Positions 26,498-35,786 of a DNA stretch of 64,000 nt are shown here, one piece after another. The stretch is from Plantactinospora soyae (lineage in GTDB: Bacteria; Actinomycetota; Actinomycetes; Mycobacteriales; Micromonosporaceae). Made by a program: the position numbers and the translations under genes. The notes below the pieces were generated by a model. It was not told the DNA's origin and searched no databases. It was given only the letters and a program-made list of their open reading frames with translations. The stretch is taken from the NCBI RefSeq assembly GCF_014874095.1, contig NZ_JADBEB010000001.1, positions 2,232,001-2,296,000 of the forward strand, given 5' to 3'. Every line of letters starts with the position of its first letter. Within the stretch, counting starts at the first letter, position 1.

Positions 26498-26559
26498 TTA
26501 TCCACAGTTCTGTGGATAACGCCAAAACCTGTGGAAAACTCCGTACGGGCTGTGGACAG
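26498..26559. promoter_or_regulatory. Cluster of four DnaA-box-like sequences
   Basis: TTATCCACA (26498-26506) and its inverse TGTGGATAA (26511-26519) are perfect consensus boxes; TGTGGAAAA (26530-26538) is another match, and TGTGGACAG (26551-26559) has one deviation. All four sit in 62 bp of the 191-bp gap between tadA and the kinase gene. No dnaA, dnaN or AT-rich unwinding region is nearby, so this is a DnaA-binding or titration site rather than oriC (inference). Confidence 0.75.
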
Positions 26560-26666
26560 CGTGCTCTCGGGTCCGGGCTGGACCCGACGGGTCGACGCCC
26601 TCGGCGGGAGGTGGCCGGCGCCTTCGGGTACCTGCCGGGGCGTACCCGACTGGCAGACTGCGATCC

Positions 26667-27587
26667 GTGCCCCGCATGGTCATTCCCGCCGCCCTCAGGC
26701 GCAACGTCACCGAGACCTGGGGCGAGGTCGGCAGGGCGTGGCTGACCGAGTTGCCGGCGGTGGAGGCCTCGGTGCTGCGCGACTGGGAGTTGGCGCCGGG
26801 CACCCCGTTTTCGCTCAGCTTCAACTGGGTCACCTCGGTCAACCGGGCCGACGGCTCGCCGGCGGTACTCAAACTCGGGGTGCCGCACGCCGGTCACCTG
26901 GCGGAGGAGGCGGCGACGCTCGAGTTCTTCGCCGGCCAGGGAGCCGTACGTCTGCTCGCCCGGGACGTCGATCGGGGAGCGCTGCTGTTGGAGCGGGCCA
27001 ATCCCGGCACCCCGATCAGCGCACTAGTGCCACACCGGGACGAGGAGGCGACCGCCGCCTTCGTCGACGTACTGCGGCGGCTGCACCGTACGGCTCCGCC
27101 GGGCTGGCCACTGCCCGAACTGTCGGCCCGGAGCGCGTCCTTCTCGAACTATCTGCGTAGCCACCCGGACGGCGGTCAGCTCCCCCGGCACCTGGTGGAA
27201 CGGGCCGGCCGGCTCTTCGACGAGCTGTGTGCGAGCGCGCCGGACCGGGTGATCCTGCACGGCGACCTGCATCACGACAACATCCTGCGGGCCAACCGGG
27301 AACCGTGGTTGGCGATCGACCCGCACGGTGTCATCGGCGATCCGGGTTACGAGATCGGCGCCCTGCTCTACAACCCCGAACCGGGCCGACGTGAGGACGA
27401 CCTCCTCGCCCTGGTTCCGCGCCGGATCGAGCAGCTCGCCGACGCGTTGGAGATGCCGGTCGAGCGGGTCGTCGCCTGGGGATTCGTCCAGGGCATGCTG
27501 TCGGAGGTGTGGACTGCCGGCGGCGGTGGCACGCCCGGGACCCGCGCCCTGGACGTCGCGCTGCACCTGCTGCCCCGACTCCCCTGA
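26667..27587 (+). CDS. Aminoglycoside/hydroxyurea kinase-like phosphotransferase
   Basis: 306-aa APH-fold kinase. The catalytic loop HGDLHHDN (about 197-204) and the metal site DPHGVIGDPGYEIGALLYNP match the APH(6)/hydroxyurea phosphotransferase family; the N-terminal lobe has NWVTSVNRADGSPAVLKLG. Members O-phosphorylate aminoglycosides such as streptomycin, but many environmental copies have untested substrates, so resistance is not implied. GTG 26667; the region just upstream carries the DnaA-box cluster. Confidence 0.85.
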   Translation: MPRMVIPAALRRNVTETWGEVGRAWLTELPAVEASVLRDWELAPGTPFSLSFNWVTSVNRADGSPAVLKLGVPHAGHLAEEAATLEFFAGQGAVRLLARDVDRGALLLERANPGTPISALVPHRDEEATAAFVDVLRRLHRTAPPGWPLPELSARSASFSNYLRSHPDGGQLPRHLVERAGRLFDELCASAPDRVILHGDLHHDNILRANREPWLAIDPHGVIGDPGYEIGALLYNPEPGRREDDLLALVPRRIEQLADALEMPVERVVAWGFVQGMLSEVWTAGGGGTPGTRALDVALHLLPRLP

Positions 27588-27601
27588 CCGGACGGAGCGG
27601 A

Positions 27602-28879
27602 TCAGCGGTTCCGGGCGCCGACGGCTGTCGGGACGGCGGTACCGGTGACCGGGCCGGTGGCCGCTGCCGGAACCGGTTCCCACGTCGGCTGGCCCGCCGC
27701 CGAAAATCCATCGGACGCCTCGGCGGGCAGGACGACCGTGACGACCAGGCCACCGCCGGACCGGGGTTCGGCCCGGACCGAGCCGCCGTGCGCGCTGGAG
27801 ACCGCCCGGACGATCGACAACCCGAGGCCGAACCCGCGTCCGCCGTCGACCCGCTCCTGACGTAGCCGCCGGAACGGCTGGAACAGCGTCTCGACCTCGT
27901 ACCCCGGCACCACCGGCCCGGTGTTCGCCACCACCAGCGTGGCGCGGCCGTCGACCGTGCCGGTGCTGATCCACACCTGCCCGCCGGTCGGGACGTTGTG
28001 CCGTACGGCGTTCTCCAGCAGGTTCTGGGCCAGCCGCTCCAGCAGGATCGGATCGCCGAGGGTACGGGCCGGCGCCAACTGCCGTCGTACCGAGAGCTGC
28101 TTTCCGGCGGTGGTCTGGTCGGTGACGTACGCGGCCACCTCGGCCAGGTCGATCGACGTACGGTCGACGACCTGCTGGTCCGAGTCGGCGAGGGTGAGCA
28201 GCCCGTCGATCAGCCGCTCGTGACGTTCGTTGACCGACAGCAGCGTCTCACCGAGCTGCCGCAGCTCGGCGGGGGCGTCCGGCCGGGTGATCGCGAGTTC
28301 CAGCAGCGAGCGGTTCAGCGCCAGCGGGGTACGCAGTTCGTGCGACGCGTTGGCGACGAACCGGCGCTGCCCGTCGAAGGACTGGTCCAGCCGCTCCAGC
28401 ATCAAATCGAAGGTGTCGGCCAGTTCCTTCACCTCGTCCCGGGGCCCGCGCAGTGCGATCCGCTCGTGCAGCCCGCGTCCGGCCACCCCGGCCGCGGCGA
28501 TCCGCCGGGCGGTGCCGGTGATCTGGTGCAACGGTTGCAGCGCCCGGCCGGAGAGCAGCCAGCCGAAGGCGATGGCGGTCGCCGAGACCACTCCCAGCGC
28601 GATGCCGCCCTGGGCGAGCAGCGTCTCCAGCGCGTCCTGCCGGGCCTGGCTCTGGATCTGCCGGGCGAAGACCCGGAGCTGCTCGGCGTCGTCGGGGGTG
28701 ACCGCCCGGCTCGGCGACCCGGCCGGCGGCTGCCGGATGCTGTTCAACGACACCCCGATCGAACCGGGCATCTGCTGGTCGACCAGGACGTACGTGACGC
28801 CGAGCAGGAGCATCCCGGCGAGCAGGAAGAGGCCGCCGTAGACGATTGTCAGGCGGGCCCGAATGGTCAGTCGCTTCAC
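27602..28879 (-). CDS. Sensor histidine kinase (HisKA/HAMP type)
   Basis: 425-aa membrane kinase: first helix about 12-34 (GGLFLLAGMLLLGVTYVLV), an extracytoplasmic segment to about residue 90, a second helix (GGIALGVVSATAIAFGWLL), HAMP, the phospho-acceptor ASHELRTPLAL, an N-box LLENAVRHN, and G-box GFGLGLSIV. GTG 28879 overlaps the response-regulator stop by GTGA, so the two are coupled. Divergent from a lipoprotein/MacAB-like operon, which it probably controls in response to envelope stress or an antimicrobial (inference). Confidence 0.92.
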   Translation of the reverse strand: MKRLTIRARLTIVYGGLFLLAGMLLLGVTYVLVDQQMPGSIGVSLNSIRQPPAGSPSRAVTPDDAEQLRVFARQIQSQARQDALETLLAQGGIALGVVSATAIAFGWLLSGRALQPLHQITGTARRIAAAGVAGRGLHERIALRGPRDEVKELADTFDLMLERLDQSFDGQRRFVANASHELRTPLALNRSLLELAITRPDAPAELRQLGETLLSVNERHERLIDGLLTLADSDQQVVDRTSIDLAEVAAYVTDQTTAGKQLSVRRQLAPARTLGDPILLERLAQNLLENAVRHNVPTGGQVWISTGTVDGRATLVVANTGPVVPGYEVETLFQPFRRLRQERVDGGRGFGLGLSIVRAVSSAHGGSVRAEPRSGGGLVVTVVLPAEASDGFSAAGQPTWEPVPAAATGPVTGTAVPTAVGARNR

Positions 28880-29532
28880 CGGATCTGATACCCCACTCCC
28901 GGAACCGTCTCGACGACCTGCGGATCGCCGAGCTTGCGGCGCAGCTTCATCACGGTCACCCGGACCACGTTGGTGAACGGGTCGATGTGTTCGTCCCAGG
29001 CCCGCTCCAGCAACTCCTCGGCGGAGACCACCGCACCGCCGGCCCGCATCAGCTCGGCCAGCACCGCGAACTCCTTGCGGGAGAGCGCGACGTGCCGGCC
29101 GTCGCGGTAGACCTCGTGCCGGGCCGGGTCGACGACCAGACCGGACCGGGTCAGCTTCGGCGGCGCGGCCGGCCGGGCCCGGCGGATCAGCGCGTGCACC
29201 CGGGCCGAGAGTTCGACCAGCGCGAACGGCTTGATCAGGTAGTCGTCGGCGCCCAGCGCCAGGCCGGCCACCCGGTCCCGGACAGCGGCGGCGGCGGTGA
29301 GCATCAGCACCCTCGTCTCGGCCCCGCCGTCCATGATCGCGCGGCACACGTCGTCGCCGTGCACCACCGGCAGGTCCCGGTCGAGCACCACCACGTCGTA
29401 GTCGTTGACCCCGAGTCGCTCCAGCGCCGCGTCGCCGTCGTACACGACGTCGACCGCGAACGCCTCCCGACGCAGCCACTCGGCGATGGCGTCCGCCAAC
29501 AGCTTCTCGTCCTCGACCACCAGTACCCGCAC
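28876..29532 (-). CDS. OmpR family response regulator
   Basis: 218-aa regulator with an N-terminal receiver (VVEDEK, phospho-acceptor Asp in VVVLDRDLP, Lys in LIKPF) and a C-terminal winged helix (RKEFAVLAELMRAGG, FTNVVRVTVMKLRRKLGDP, GVGYQIR). GTG 29532 is taken because it begins exactly at the conserved MRVLVVEDEK. First gene of the pair with the histidine kinase; its own promoter must lie in the 131-bp gap shared with the divergent lipoprotein gene. Confidence 0.94.
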   Translation of the reverse strand: MRVLVVEDEKLLADAIAEWLRREAFAVDVVYDGDAALERLGVNDYDVVVLDRDLPVVHGDDVCRAIMDGGAETRVLMLTAAAAVRDRVAGLALGADDYLIKPFALVELSARVHALIRRARPAAPPKLTRSGLVVDPARHEVYRDGRHVALSRKEFAVLAELMRAGGAVVSAEELLERAWDEHIDPFTNVVRVTVMKLRRKLGDPQVVETVPGVGYQIR

Positions 29533-29663
29533 TGTCCCATGGTGACTCGCCGCCGGGTAACCCCGGCGTAAACGTCGACGGTTACGCCCCGGATACGTGC
29601 CCTGCACTTGACTTTGTCCGTATCGGCTGGCGAACCGCGCCGGCCCACGGAAGGAGTTGTGCC

Positions 29664-30209
29664 ATGCGCCGACGAATGTCGAGCACCTGGCTGGTCCTGC
29701 CCCTGACTCTCGGGCTGGCTCTCGCCGGCTGCGGTCCATCCGACTCCGGGGCCGGGGTGGCGACCGCCGGCGGTGGGCCCGAGGCCGGACCCACGGTCAG
29801 CGCCAGCGCCGCCGCGCTCAGCAACGAGGACCGGCAGCGGGAGTTCGCCAAGTGCATGCGGGAGAACGGGGTGGACATGCCCGACCCGGAGCCGGGTCAG
29901 GGCGGAGTCCGCATCCAACGCAAACCGGGGGACGACCGGGAGAAGATGGAGGCGGCGATGGAGAAGTGCCGCAGCCTGCTGCCGAACGGCGGCGAGGGGA
30001 TGAAGCTCGACGCGGAGCAGATCGAGCAGTTGCGCCTGATGGCCAAGTGCATGCGGGAGAACGGCGTACCGGACTTCCCGGACCCGGGCGCGGACGGCAC
30101 CATCGAGTTCAAGGGCGGTGCCGGGTTCGACCGGGACAACCCGACGTTCCAGGCCGCGATGCAGAAGTGCCGAGGGGACGCGCCGATCCGGGTTCGGGAC
30201 ACGCGATGA
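29664..30209 (+). CDS. Lipoprotein with duplicated Cys-containing repeat
   Basis: 181-aa exported lipoprotein: signal peptide with lipobox LALAGC (Cys about residue 23), a low-complexity stretch, then two copies of an AKCMRENGV motif each followed by DxPDP and a later EKCR/QKCR. The paired cysteines suggest a fold held by disulphides. AAGGAG is 9 nt before ATG 29664. The stop overlaps the next gene by ATGA, so it belongs to the export operon; similar lipoproteins are commonly found with MacAB-like sets in actinomycetes. Function unknown. Confidence 0.85.
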   Translation: MRRRMSSTWLVLPLTLGLALAGCGPSDSGAGVATAGGGPEAGPTVSASAAALSNEDRQREFAKCMRENGVDMPDPEPGQGGVRIQRKPGDDREKMEAAMEKCRSLLPNGGEGMKLDAEQIEQLRLMAKCMRENGVPDFPDPGADGTIEFKGGAGFDRDNPTFQAAMQKCRGDAPIRVRDTR

Positions 30210-31420
30210 CGGCAGGCACCTCGGTGACCACCGCCGGGCCGGCCCCGGAGGGCTCCGATCCGGACGGGGTCGACCCGTCCGGTCCGCCGCCCGCCGAGAC
30301 CGGGCCGGTGCCGGCCGCGACGGTTCCCGGAGGCACCGGGCGGGCGCACCGGCGGCGCCGCGGCGGCCGTACCCGGGTGGTGGCGGTCGCGACGACCGCC
30401 GTGGTCGCGGTCGCCGCCGCAGTGACGGCGGCCGTCGGATTCGGCGGCGACGATCCGGGTACGGCGACCGCCGGCACCCTGCCACCGGCCAACGCCCAGA
30501 TCACCCGCCAGACGCTGATCGACTCGGAGCCCGCCACCGGTGAACTCGGGTACGGCGAGACCCGTACCGCCGCTGTCCGGTCGGGCGGCACGGTCACCTG
30601 GATGGCCGGTACCGGTTCCCGGGTCACCCGGGGCAGACCGCTGTTCTCGGTCGACAACGCCAAGGTCGTGCTGCTCTACGGCACACTGCCGGCGTACCGG
30701 ACGCTCCGGTCCGGGGACAGCGGCGCCGACGTCAAGCAGTTCGAGCGGAACCTGAGCGCGTTGGGGTACGACGGGTTCACCGTCGACGACGAGTACACCT
30801 CGGCCACCGCCGACGCGGTCGAACAGTGGCAGGACGATCTCGGCCTCGACGAGACCGGGCGGGTCGAACTGGGCCAGGTCGTCTACGCCGCCAGCGAGGT
30901 GCGGGTGGACAGCCACGAGGCGACGGTCGGCGACGCCGCCCAGCCCGGCAGCGGGGTGCTGACCTACACCGGTACGGCCCGGGTGGTCACCGCGACCCTG
31001 GACGTGGAGGATCAGCGGCTCGCCAAGAAGGGCGGCAAGGTGACGGTGACGCTGCCGGATGGCAAGGACGTCGCCGGCACCATCGCCACGGTGGAGACGG
31101 TGATCGAGACCGGCAGCGGCGCCGACGAGGAGCCGGAGACGAAGATCGAGGTGACCGTCACGGCGGCCGACCCGAAGGCGCTGGCCGGATTCGACAGCGC
31201 CTCGGTGGACGTGGCGTTCACCGCCGACCAGCGCACGGACGTCCTGACCGTGCCGGTCGCCGCCCTGCTCGCACTCGCCGAGGGCGGGTACGGCGTCCAG
31301 CTCGTCGAGGGCGGCACGACCCGGATCGTGGCGGTGCAGACCGGGCTGTTCGCGTCCGGTCGGGTGGAGATCTCCGGTGCCGGGCTGGCCGAGGGTGCGA
31401 CCGTCGGGATGCCCCGGTGA
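30206..31420 (+). CDS. Membrane-fusion-type adaptor with peptidoglycan-binding domain
   Basis: 404 aa. A Pro/Gly-rich cytoplasmic tail and RRRRGGR precede one membrane helix (about 52-76). The outer part has a biotinyl-lipoyl-like hairpin ([19 protein letters not shown]), a peptidoglycan-binding domain 1 segment ([25 protein letters not shown]...[13 protein letters not shown]), and beta domains ending in [19 protein letters not shown], a typical HlyD/MacA tail. Second gene of a four-gene operon (ATGA before it, GTGA after it). Probably links the MacB-like pump to the cell wall. Confidence 0.9.
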   Translation: MTAGTSVTTAGPAPEGSDPDGVDPSGPPPAETGPVPAATVPGGTGRAHRRRRGGRTRVVAVATTAVVAVAAAVTAAVGFGGDDPGTATAGTLPPANAQITRQTLIDSEPATGELGYGETRTAAVRSGGTVTWMAGTGSRVTRGRPLFSVDNAKVVLLYGTLPAYRTLRSGDSGADVKQFERNLSALGYDGFTVDDEYTSATADAVEQWQDDLGLDETGRVELGQVVYAASEVRVDSHEATVGDAAQPGSGVLTYTGTARVVTATLDVEDQRLAKKGGKVTVTLPDGKDVAGTIATVETVIETGSGADEEPETKIEVTVTAADPKALAGFDSASVDVAFTADQRTDVLTVPVAALLALAEGGYGVQLVEGGTTRIVAVQTGLFASGRVEISGAGLAEGATVGMPR

Positions 31421-32235
31421 GCGGGAACGCCGTCGCCGGAGCCGGGGCCGCGGACGCGTTGTCCGAATCGGACGGGGTCGTCGTGCTCGACGAGGTGACG
31501 AAGGTCTATCCGGGCGGCGTGACGGCGCTCGGCGGGGTCTCGCTGACGATCCGGCACGGCGAACTCGCGGTGATCGTCGGCCCGTCCGGCTCCGGCAAGT
31601 CGACCATGCTGCACCTGATCGGCACCCTGGACCGGCCCTCGACCGGCCGGGTGCACATCGACGGGTACGACGTCGCGAAACTCACCGACCGGCAACTCTC
31701 CGCGCTGCGGTCGTCCCGGGTCGGGTTCGTGTTCCAACAGTTCCATCTCGCGGCGGGCGTACCGGTGCTGGACAACGTGGCGGACGGGCTGCTCTATGCC
31801 GGCGTACCCCTCGGGGAGCGGCGGCGGCGCGCGGAGGCCGCGTTGGCCCGGGTCGGGATGGGGCACCGGCTGGACCATCGGCCGCACGAACTCTCCGGCG
31901 GGGAACGGCAGCGGGTGGCGATCGCCCGCGCCGTCGTCGGCAACCCGGCGCTGCTGCTGGCCGACGAGCCGACCGGCAACCTCGACTCCGCGTCCGGTGC
32001 CGGAGTGCTCGCCCTGTTGCGCGAGCTGAACGCGGCCGGTACCACCGTCGTGGTGATCACCCACGACCGGGAGATCGCGGCGAGCCTGCCCCGGCAGGTC
32101 TACATGCGGGACGGTGTGGTGGTCGCGGACAACGGCGCCGGCGACGGTTGCGTCGACCGGTCCCCGGTCGGGTTCGGTCCGGCCGGGCCCGTGCCGGTCG
32201 GAGCCGGTCCCGGCGCGTCGAACGGGGGGCGCTGA
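31417..32235 (+). CDS. MacB/LolD-type ABC transporter ATPase
   Basis: 272-aa ATPase: Walker [11 protein letters not shown]-loop FVFQQFHL, signature LSGGERQ, Walker [14 protein letters not shown] and switch VITHD, the exact MacB/FtsE-like pattern. GTG 31417 overlaps the adaptor stop. A Gly/Pro-rich tail of about 35 residues after the NBD is non-conserved. Energises the permease encoded immediately downstream. Confidence 0.95.
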   Translation: MSGNAVAGAGAADALSESDGVVVLDEVTKVYPGGVTALGGVSLTIRHGELAVIVGPSGSGKSTMLHLIGTLDRPSTGRVHIDGYDVAKLTDRQLSALRSSRVGFVFQQFHLAAGVPVLDNVADGLLYAGVPLGERRRRAEAALARVGMGHRLDHRPHELSGGERQRVAIARAVVGNPALLLADEPTGNLDSASGAGVLALLRELNAAGTTVVVITHDREIAASLPRQVYMRDGVVVADNGAGDGCVDRSPVGFGPAGPVPVGAGPGASNGGR

Positions 32236-33458
32236 TGGCCGGGACCACCAGTGCGGACCGACCCCGGCTGGTACCGGCCCGGATGCGTCCCCGCGACATC
32301 CTCCGGGTCGGCGGCGTCGGGCTGCGTACCCGACCGCTGCGGGCCTTCCTCTCCGCGCTGGGCATCGCGATCGGCATCGCGGCGATGGTCTCGGTGGTCG
32401 GCATCTCGTCGTCCTCCCGGGCCGAGCTGGACCGGATGCTCGAGTCCCTCGGTACCAACCTGCTGACCGTCTCGCCCGGCAACACCGTGTTCGGGGAGAA
32501 CGCCCAGCTGCCGGAGGAGTCGGTGGCGATGGTCGGCCGGATCGGCCCGGTCGAACAGGTATCCGCGACCGGGCAGCTCAGCGATGCCAAGGTGTACCGG
32601 TCGGACCAGATTCCGGCGGCGGAGAGCGGCGGAATCGCCACCCGGGCGGCCCGGCTCGACCTGCTCGACACGGTCGGGACGACCGTCACCAGCGGCACCT
32701 GGTTGAACGAGGCGACGGCCCGCTATCCGGCCGTCGTACTCGGGGCCACCGCCGCCCAACGGCTCGGGCTCGGCACCGCCGGACCCGACGTACAGGTCCA
32801 GGTCGGCGGGCGGTGGTTCACCGTCGTCGGGATCCTGGCGCCGGCACCGCTGGCCCCGGAACTGGATCTGTCCGCGCTGATCGGCTGGGAGGCCGCCGCG
32901 TCGTACCTCGACTTCGACGGTCATCCGACGACGATCTACACCCGGTCGGCGGAGGCGTTCGTCGAGGCCGTACAGGAGGTGCTCGGTGCCACCGCCAATC
33001 CTGAGGCGCCGAACGAGGTCAAGGTGACCCAGCCCTCCGACGCGCTCGCCGCACAGCAGGCCACCGACGAGGCGTTCACCGGGCTGCTGCTCGGCCTCGG
33101 CGCGGTAGCGCTGCTGGTGGGCGGGGTCGGAGTGGCGAACACGATGGTGATCTCGGTGCTCGAACGGCGGGCCGAGATCGGGCTCCGCCGCTCGCTCGGC
33201 GCGACCCGGGCACAGGTACGCACCCAGTTCCTCGCCGAGTCGCTGCTGCTCTCCGCGCTGGGCGGGGTCGGCGGGGTACTGATCGGCATCGTCGTGACCT
33301 CGGGCTACGCCCTGTCCCGGGAGTGGCCCACGGTGGTACCGGGCTGGGCGATGGCCGGTGGGGTCGGCGCGACCCTGCTGATCGGCGCCTTCGCCGGGCT
33401 CTATCCGGCGATCCGGGCCTCCCGGCTCGCCCCGACCGAGGCCCTCGCCACGCCATAG
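32235..33458 (+). CDS. MacB/FtsX-type ABC transporter permease
   Basis: 407-aa permease with the MacB layout: one N-terminal helix (LSALGIAIGIAAMVSVVGISSS), a large extracytoplasmic domain (about 65-275), and three C-terminal helices around GLGAVALLVGGVGVANTMVISVLERRAEIGLRRSLGA, ending in AIRASRLAPTEALATP. ATG 32235 shares one base with the preceding stop. With the ATPase, adaptor and lipoprotein it forms an export or mechanotransmission complex, probably controlled by the divergent two-component system. Confidence 0.94.
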   Translation: MAGTTSADRPRLVPARMRPRDILRVGGVGLRTRPLRAFLSALGIAIGIAAMVSVVGISSSSRAELDRMLESLGTNLLTVSPGNTVFGENAQLPEESVAMVGRIGPVEQVSATGQLSDAKVYRSDQIPAAESGGIATRAARLDLLDTVGTTVTSGTWLNEATARYPAVVLGATAAQRLGLGTAGPDVQVQVGGRWFTVVGILAPAPLAPELDLSALIGWEAAASYLDFDGHPTTIYTRSAEAFVEAVQEVLGATANPEAPNEVKVTQPSDALAAQQATDEAFTGLLLGLGAVALLVGGVGVANTMVISVLERRAEIGLRRSLGATRAQVRTQFLAESLLLSALGGVGGVLIGIVVTSGYALSREWPTVVPGWAMAGGVGATLLIGAFAGLYPAIRASRLAPTEALATP

Positions 33459-33483
33459 TTCGCGCTTGGATGGCGGGGGACAG

Positions 33484-33540
33484 CCAAGATTCTTGTCGAG
33501 TTGTGGTTCGCTGCGGACCGCAACTCGACAAGAATCCTGG
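33484..33540. terminator. Long inverted repeat between convergent genes
   Basis: Perfect 16-bp arms (33488-33503, 33521-33536: GATTCTTGTCGAGTTG and complement), extended to 19 of 20 pairs, around a 17-nt loop. It separates the permease and deoD and should stop transcription from both sides. Confidence 0.85.
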
Positions 33541-33549
33541 CGTTGTCGG

Positions 33550-34257
33550 TCAGGCGATGATGGTGTCGAGGGCGATCTCGACCATCTGGCCGAACGTCTG
33601 CTCCCGCTCCTGCGAGGTGGTCTTCTCGCCGCGCTTGATGTGGTCGCTGACGGTCAGCAGCGTCAACGCCCGGGCCCTGAACCGGGCCGCGATCGTGTAG
33701 AGCGCCGCCGACTCCATCTCCACCGCCAGTACGCCGTAGTCGGCGAGGGTGTCGTAGAGATCGGGACGATCGGTGTAGAAGGCGTCCGCCGCCAGGATCG
33801 GTCCGACCCGCATCGCGATACCGCGCCGCTCGGCCACCTCGACCGAGGTACGCAGCAGCCCGAAGTCGGCGACCGGGGCGTAGTCGATCAGCCCGTCGAA
33901 CCGCATCCGGTTCATGTTCGAGTCGGTGGACGAGCCACTCGCCGCGATCACGTCACGGAGCTGGAGATCCTCGGCGAGCGCCCCGCAGGAGCCGACCCGG
34001 ATCAGCGACTTCACGCCGTACTCGTTGATCAGTTCGTGGGCGTAGATCGAGGCGGACGGCATGCCCATCCCGGAGCCCTGGATCGAGACCTCGGTACCGG
34101 ACCAACGGCCGGTGAAGCCCAGCATGCCGCGGACCGTCGAGTAGCACTTGGCGTCCTCGAGGTAGGTCTCCGCGATCCACTTGGCCCGCAGCGGGTCGCC
34201 CGGCATCAGGACCCGCTCGGCGATCTCGCCAGGCTTGGCGCCAATGTGCGTACTCAT
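33550..34257 (-). CDS. deoD: Purine-nucleoside phosphorylase
   Basis: 235-aa cytosolic enzyme that cleaves purine (deoxy)nucleosides with phosphate. Standard DeoD length; conserved [39 protein letters not shown], the substrate Glu in VEMESAALY, and the Asp in [13 protein letters not shown] 34257. Single gene, ending at the strong hairpin. Next to the tRNA-Ser gene on the opposite strand. Confidence 0.95.
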   Translation of the reverse strand: MSTHIGAKPGEIAERVLMPGDPLRAKWIAETYLEDAKCYSTVRGMLGFTGRWSGTEVSIQGSGMGMPSASIYAHELINEYGVKSLIRVGSCGALAEDLQLRDVIAASGSSTDSNMNRMRFDGLIDYAPVADFGLLRTSVEVAERRGIAMRVGPILAADAFYTDRPDLYDTLADYGVLAVEMESAALYTIAARFRARALTLLTVSDHIKRGEKTTSQEREQTFGQMVEIALDTIIA

Positions 34258-34333
34258 GTGAGGTGATCCTGCCAGGTCGGTCCGGCCGATACCGCCGCGA
34301 CGTCCGCCAGGAGCGTCGGGTACCCTACTCGGC

Positions 34334-34423
34334 GGTGGTGTGTCCGAGCGGCCTAAGGAGCACGCCTCGAAAGCGTGTGAGGGTTTACGCCCTCCAAGGG
34401 TTCAAATCCCTTCACCACCGCCA
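34334..34423 (+). tRNA. tRNA-Ser (anticodon CGA)
   Basis: The acceptor stem GGTGGTG (34334-34340) pairs with CACCACC (34413-34419), followed by G and an encoded CCA. The anticodon stem CACGC/GCGTG encloses CTCGAAA, giving anticodon CGA (reads UCG). There is a long variable arm (GAGGGTTTACGCCCTC) and a T-loop GTTCAAATC. Class II serine tRNA. Positions 34365-34400 recur at 38969-39004. Confidence 0.97.
34365..34400 (+). repeat. Putative att core inside tRNA-Ser (left copy)
   Basis: 36 nt from the anticodon loop through the variable arm to the first T-arm bases, matched by 38969-39004 with one mismatch (T/G at the 12th base). Together the copies bound a 4.57-kb mosaic region. Confidence 0.75.
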
Positions 34424-34929
34424 CGGAACAGGCAGTACGCCCGGCAGGTCGGAGACGACCCACCGGGCGTTCTGCTTCTGGTCTCAGTTGTCCCTCAGGA
34501 AGCGGTCGCGTACCTCGGCGGCGCCCTGGTCGTCCGCGTGAAGCGTGGCCTCATTCTACGGTTCCCCGGCGGCCGGCACAGACACCTCAGCCGACGGCCC
34601 GAAGGACTACATGAGCGGTGCGTCTCGTTTCCACGTCTCAAGGCGGGCCGAGGTCGAACGAGCGGCTACCGGATGACGACGTCGGCCGAGATCGAAGAGC
34701 TGCGTCGGCAGGGTGGCGTCAACTGGGAGAACGAGGCGCTACTGCCCTACCTATGTCCTCTGCCTACCAGACCGCGACACTGGCCAAGCGGTCCACGGGC
34801 TCTGGAAGGTCGGGCCGACTGGTGAGCTGGACGACCGCGGCCGCGGGAGACAGCAATCCGCTTCTCCAACTCCGCCGAGCATCGCTGCCCGACGCGCCAG
34901 AGTATGCACGAGCCGGCAAGGCCGCCCTG
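34424..34929. other. Gene-poor stretch after tRNA-Ser (start of island)
   Basis: 506 bp without a gene I can support. An in-frame stretch from ATG 34674 (MTTSAEIEELRRQGGVNWENEAL) looks gene-like for about 30 codons, then loses coding character, which suggests a decayed fragment. No integrase remnant was recognised. Confidence 0.5.
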
Positions 34930-35145
34930 TTACAGCTTGAGCCAACCCTTCGTCGCGGCAATGAATCCTAGCGCTACGAGCGAGGGTGCTCCCGTCTCCC
35001 GCTTCATGTTATGAATAAGCCTTCGGACAGTTCTGTCGCTCATGTGCTCCATGGACGCGATATCTCGATAGCTCCTCCCATGGATTAGGGCGCGCAGCAA
35101 TCGGACCGAAACTTCATCTGGCTTGTAGTCTGCCGCCAGGCGCAC
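34930..35145 (-). CDS. Small HTH (LuxR/GerE-like) protein
   Basis: 71 aa: mostly a helix-turn-helix, LLRALIHGRSYRDIASMEHMSDRTVRRLIHNMKRETGAPSL, which fits a LuxR/sigma-region-4-like fold with no sensor domain. GTG 35145 has GGGGGG 5 nt upstream. Codon use is less GC-biased than in flanking core genes, consistent with transfer. It may be a whole small regulator or the DNA-binding remnant of a larger one. Confidence 0.6.
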   Translation of the reverse strand: MRLAADYKPDEVSVRLLRALIHGRSYRDIASMEHMSDRTVRRLIHNMKRETGAPSLVALGFIAATKGWLKL

Positions 35146-35435
35146 TTCCGCCCCCCGTGCATTGAGCGAACATTTCCCTTGCAGGTGTTTAGAACCATAT
35201 CATTCTTGATCGATGTTCGCAATAGAGATAAAGCGGCTTTTTCAGTCTGGCCGCCGCCGGCCACCTTCTCGCGTGCATATTGACCCTTGTTCCCGGTGTC
35301 CTATGTTTGTCTTATGTCGGAGCGCCGAGGGCTCCCTTGGGTTAAGCAAAGGGAAACGAGGTGAGGGGTTTCGTTCATGCTCGGGCGACGTGTCGTGTTA
35401 TTCGTACTGCGCTCCAGGAAGCGAGGGTCCAGCAC

Positions 35436-35786
35436 ATGAACAGAATGTTGGCCAAGGTAAGTGTCGCGATCGTTACCGTGATGTCCGTCCTAGCGCTAGC
35501 CGGAGCGCCGGCACAGGCAGCGCGGGTCAGTTGCCAAGGCGAGTGCACTACCGGTGCCATCCTGTCGAACCGTCCGGGCAACTACATTGACGTACTTGTC
35601 ATCAATGGCGGGCTGGCCCCGGGCTACTGCACCTGGCAGTTGAGGGACACAGACGCCGGCCAGTTGGTGGCCAGCGGGACCACGTGGGACGGCGAGCAGG
35701 ACAGTCCTCGTATCACCGGCCTCTACAACGCGTACTACCTGTTCGTGAGCAACTGGCTGTGCCACGGGACGATCGACAACGTATAG
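35436..35786 (+). CDS. Small secreted protein with four cysteines
   Basis: 116 aa: Sec signal peptide (MNRMLAKVSVAIVTVMSVLALAGAPAQA, cleavage about residue 28), then a mature part of about 88 residues with Cys in SCQGEC, YCTW and LCHG that could form two disulphides, and aromatic-rich beta-like segments. ATG 35436; only a weak GAGGG precedes it. No known family. Inside the tRNA-Ser island; the 290 bp upstream (35146-35435) is AT-richer and holds no gene I can support. Confidence 0.68.
   Translation: MNRMLAKVSVAIVTVMSVLALAGAPAQAARVSCQGECTTGAILSNRPGNYIDVLVINGGLAPGYCTWQLRDTDAGQLVASGTTWDGEQDSPRITGLYNAYYLFVSNWLCHGTIDNV

Noticed and set aside
26498-26559. Chromosomal origin oriC
   Set aside because: Too few boxes, no AT-rich unwinding element, and no dnaA, dnaN, gyrB or rpmH nearby; treated as a DnaA-binding site only.
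26667-27587. Calling the APH-like kinase a streptomycin or hydroxyurea resistance gene
   Set aside because: The fold and motifs are clear but the substrate cannot be deduced; environmental members often have no resistance phenotype.
34340-34825. 161-codon frame starting inside tRNA-Ser
   Set aside because: It begins within a tRNA gene; only about 30 codons from 34674 look gene-like, reported as a possible decayed fragment.
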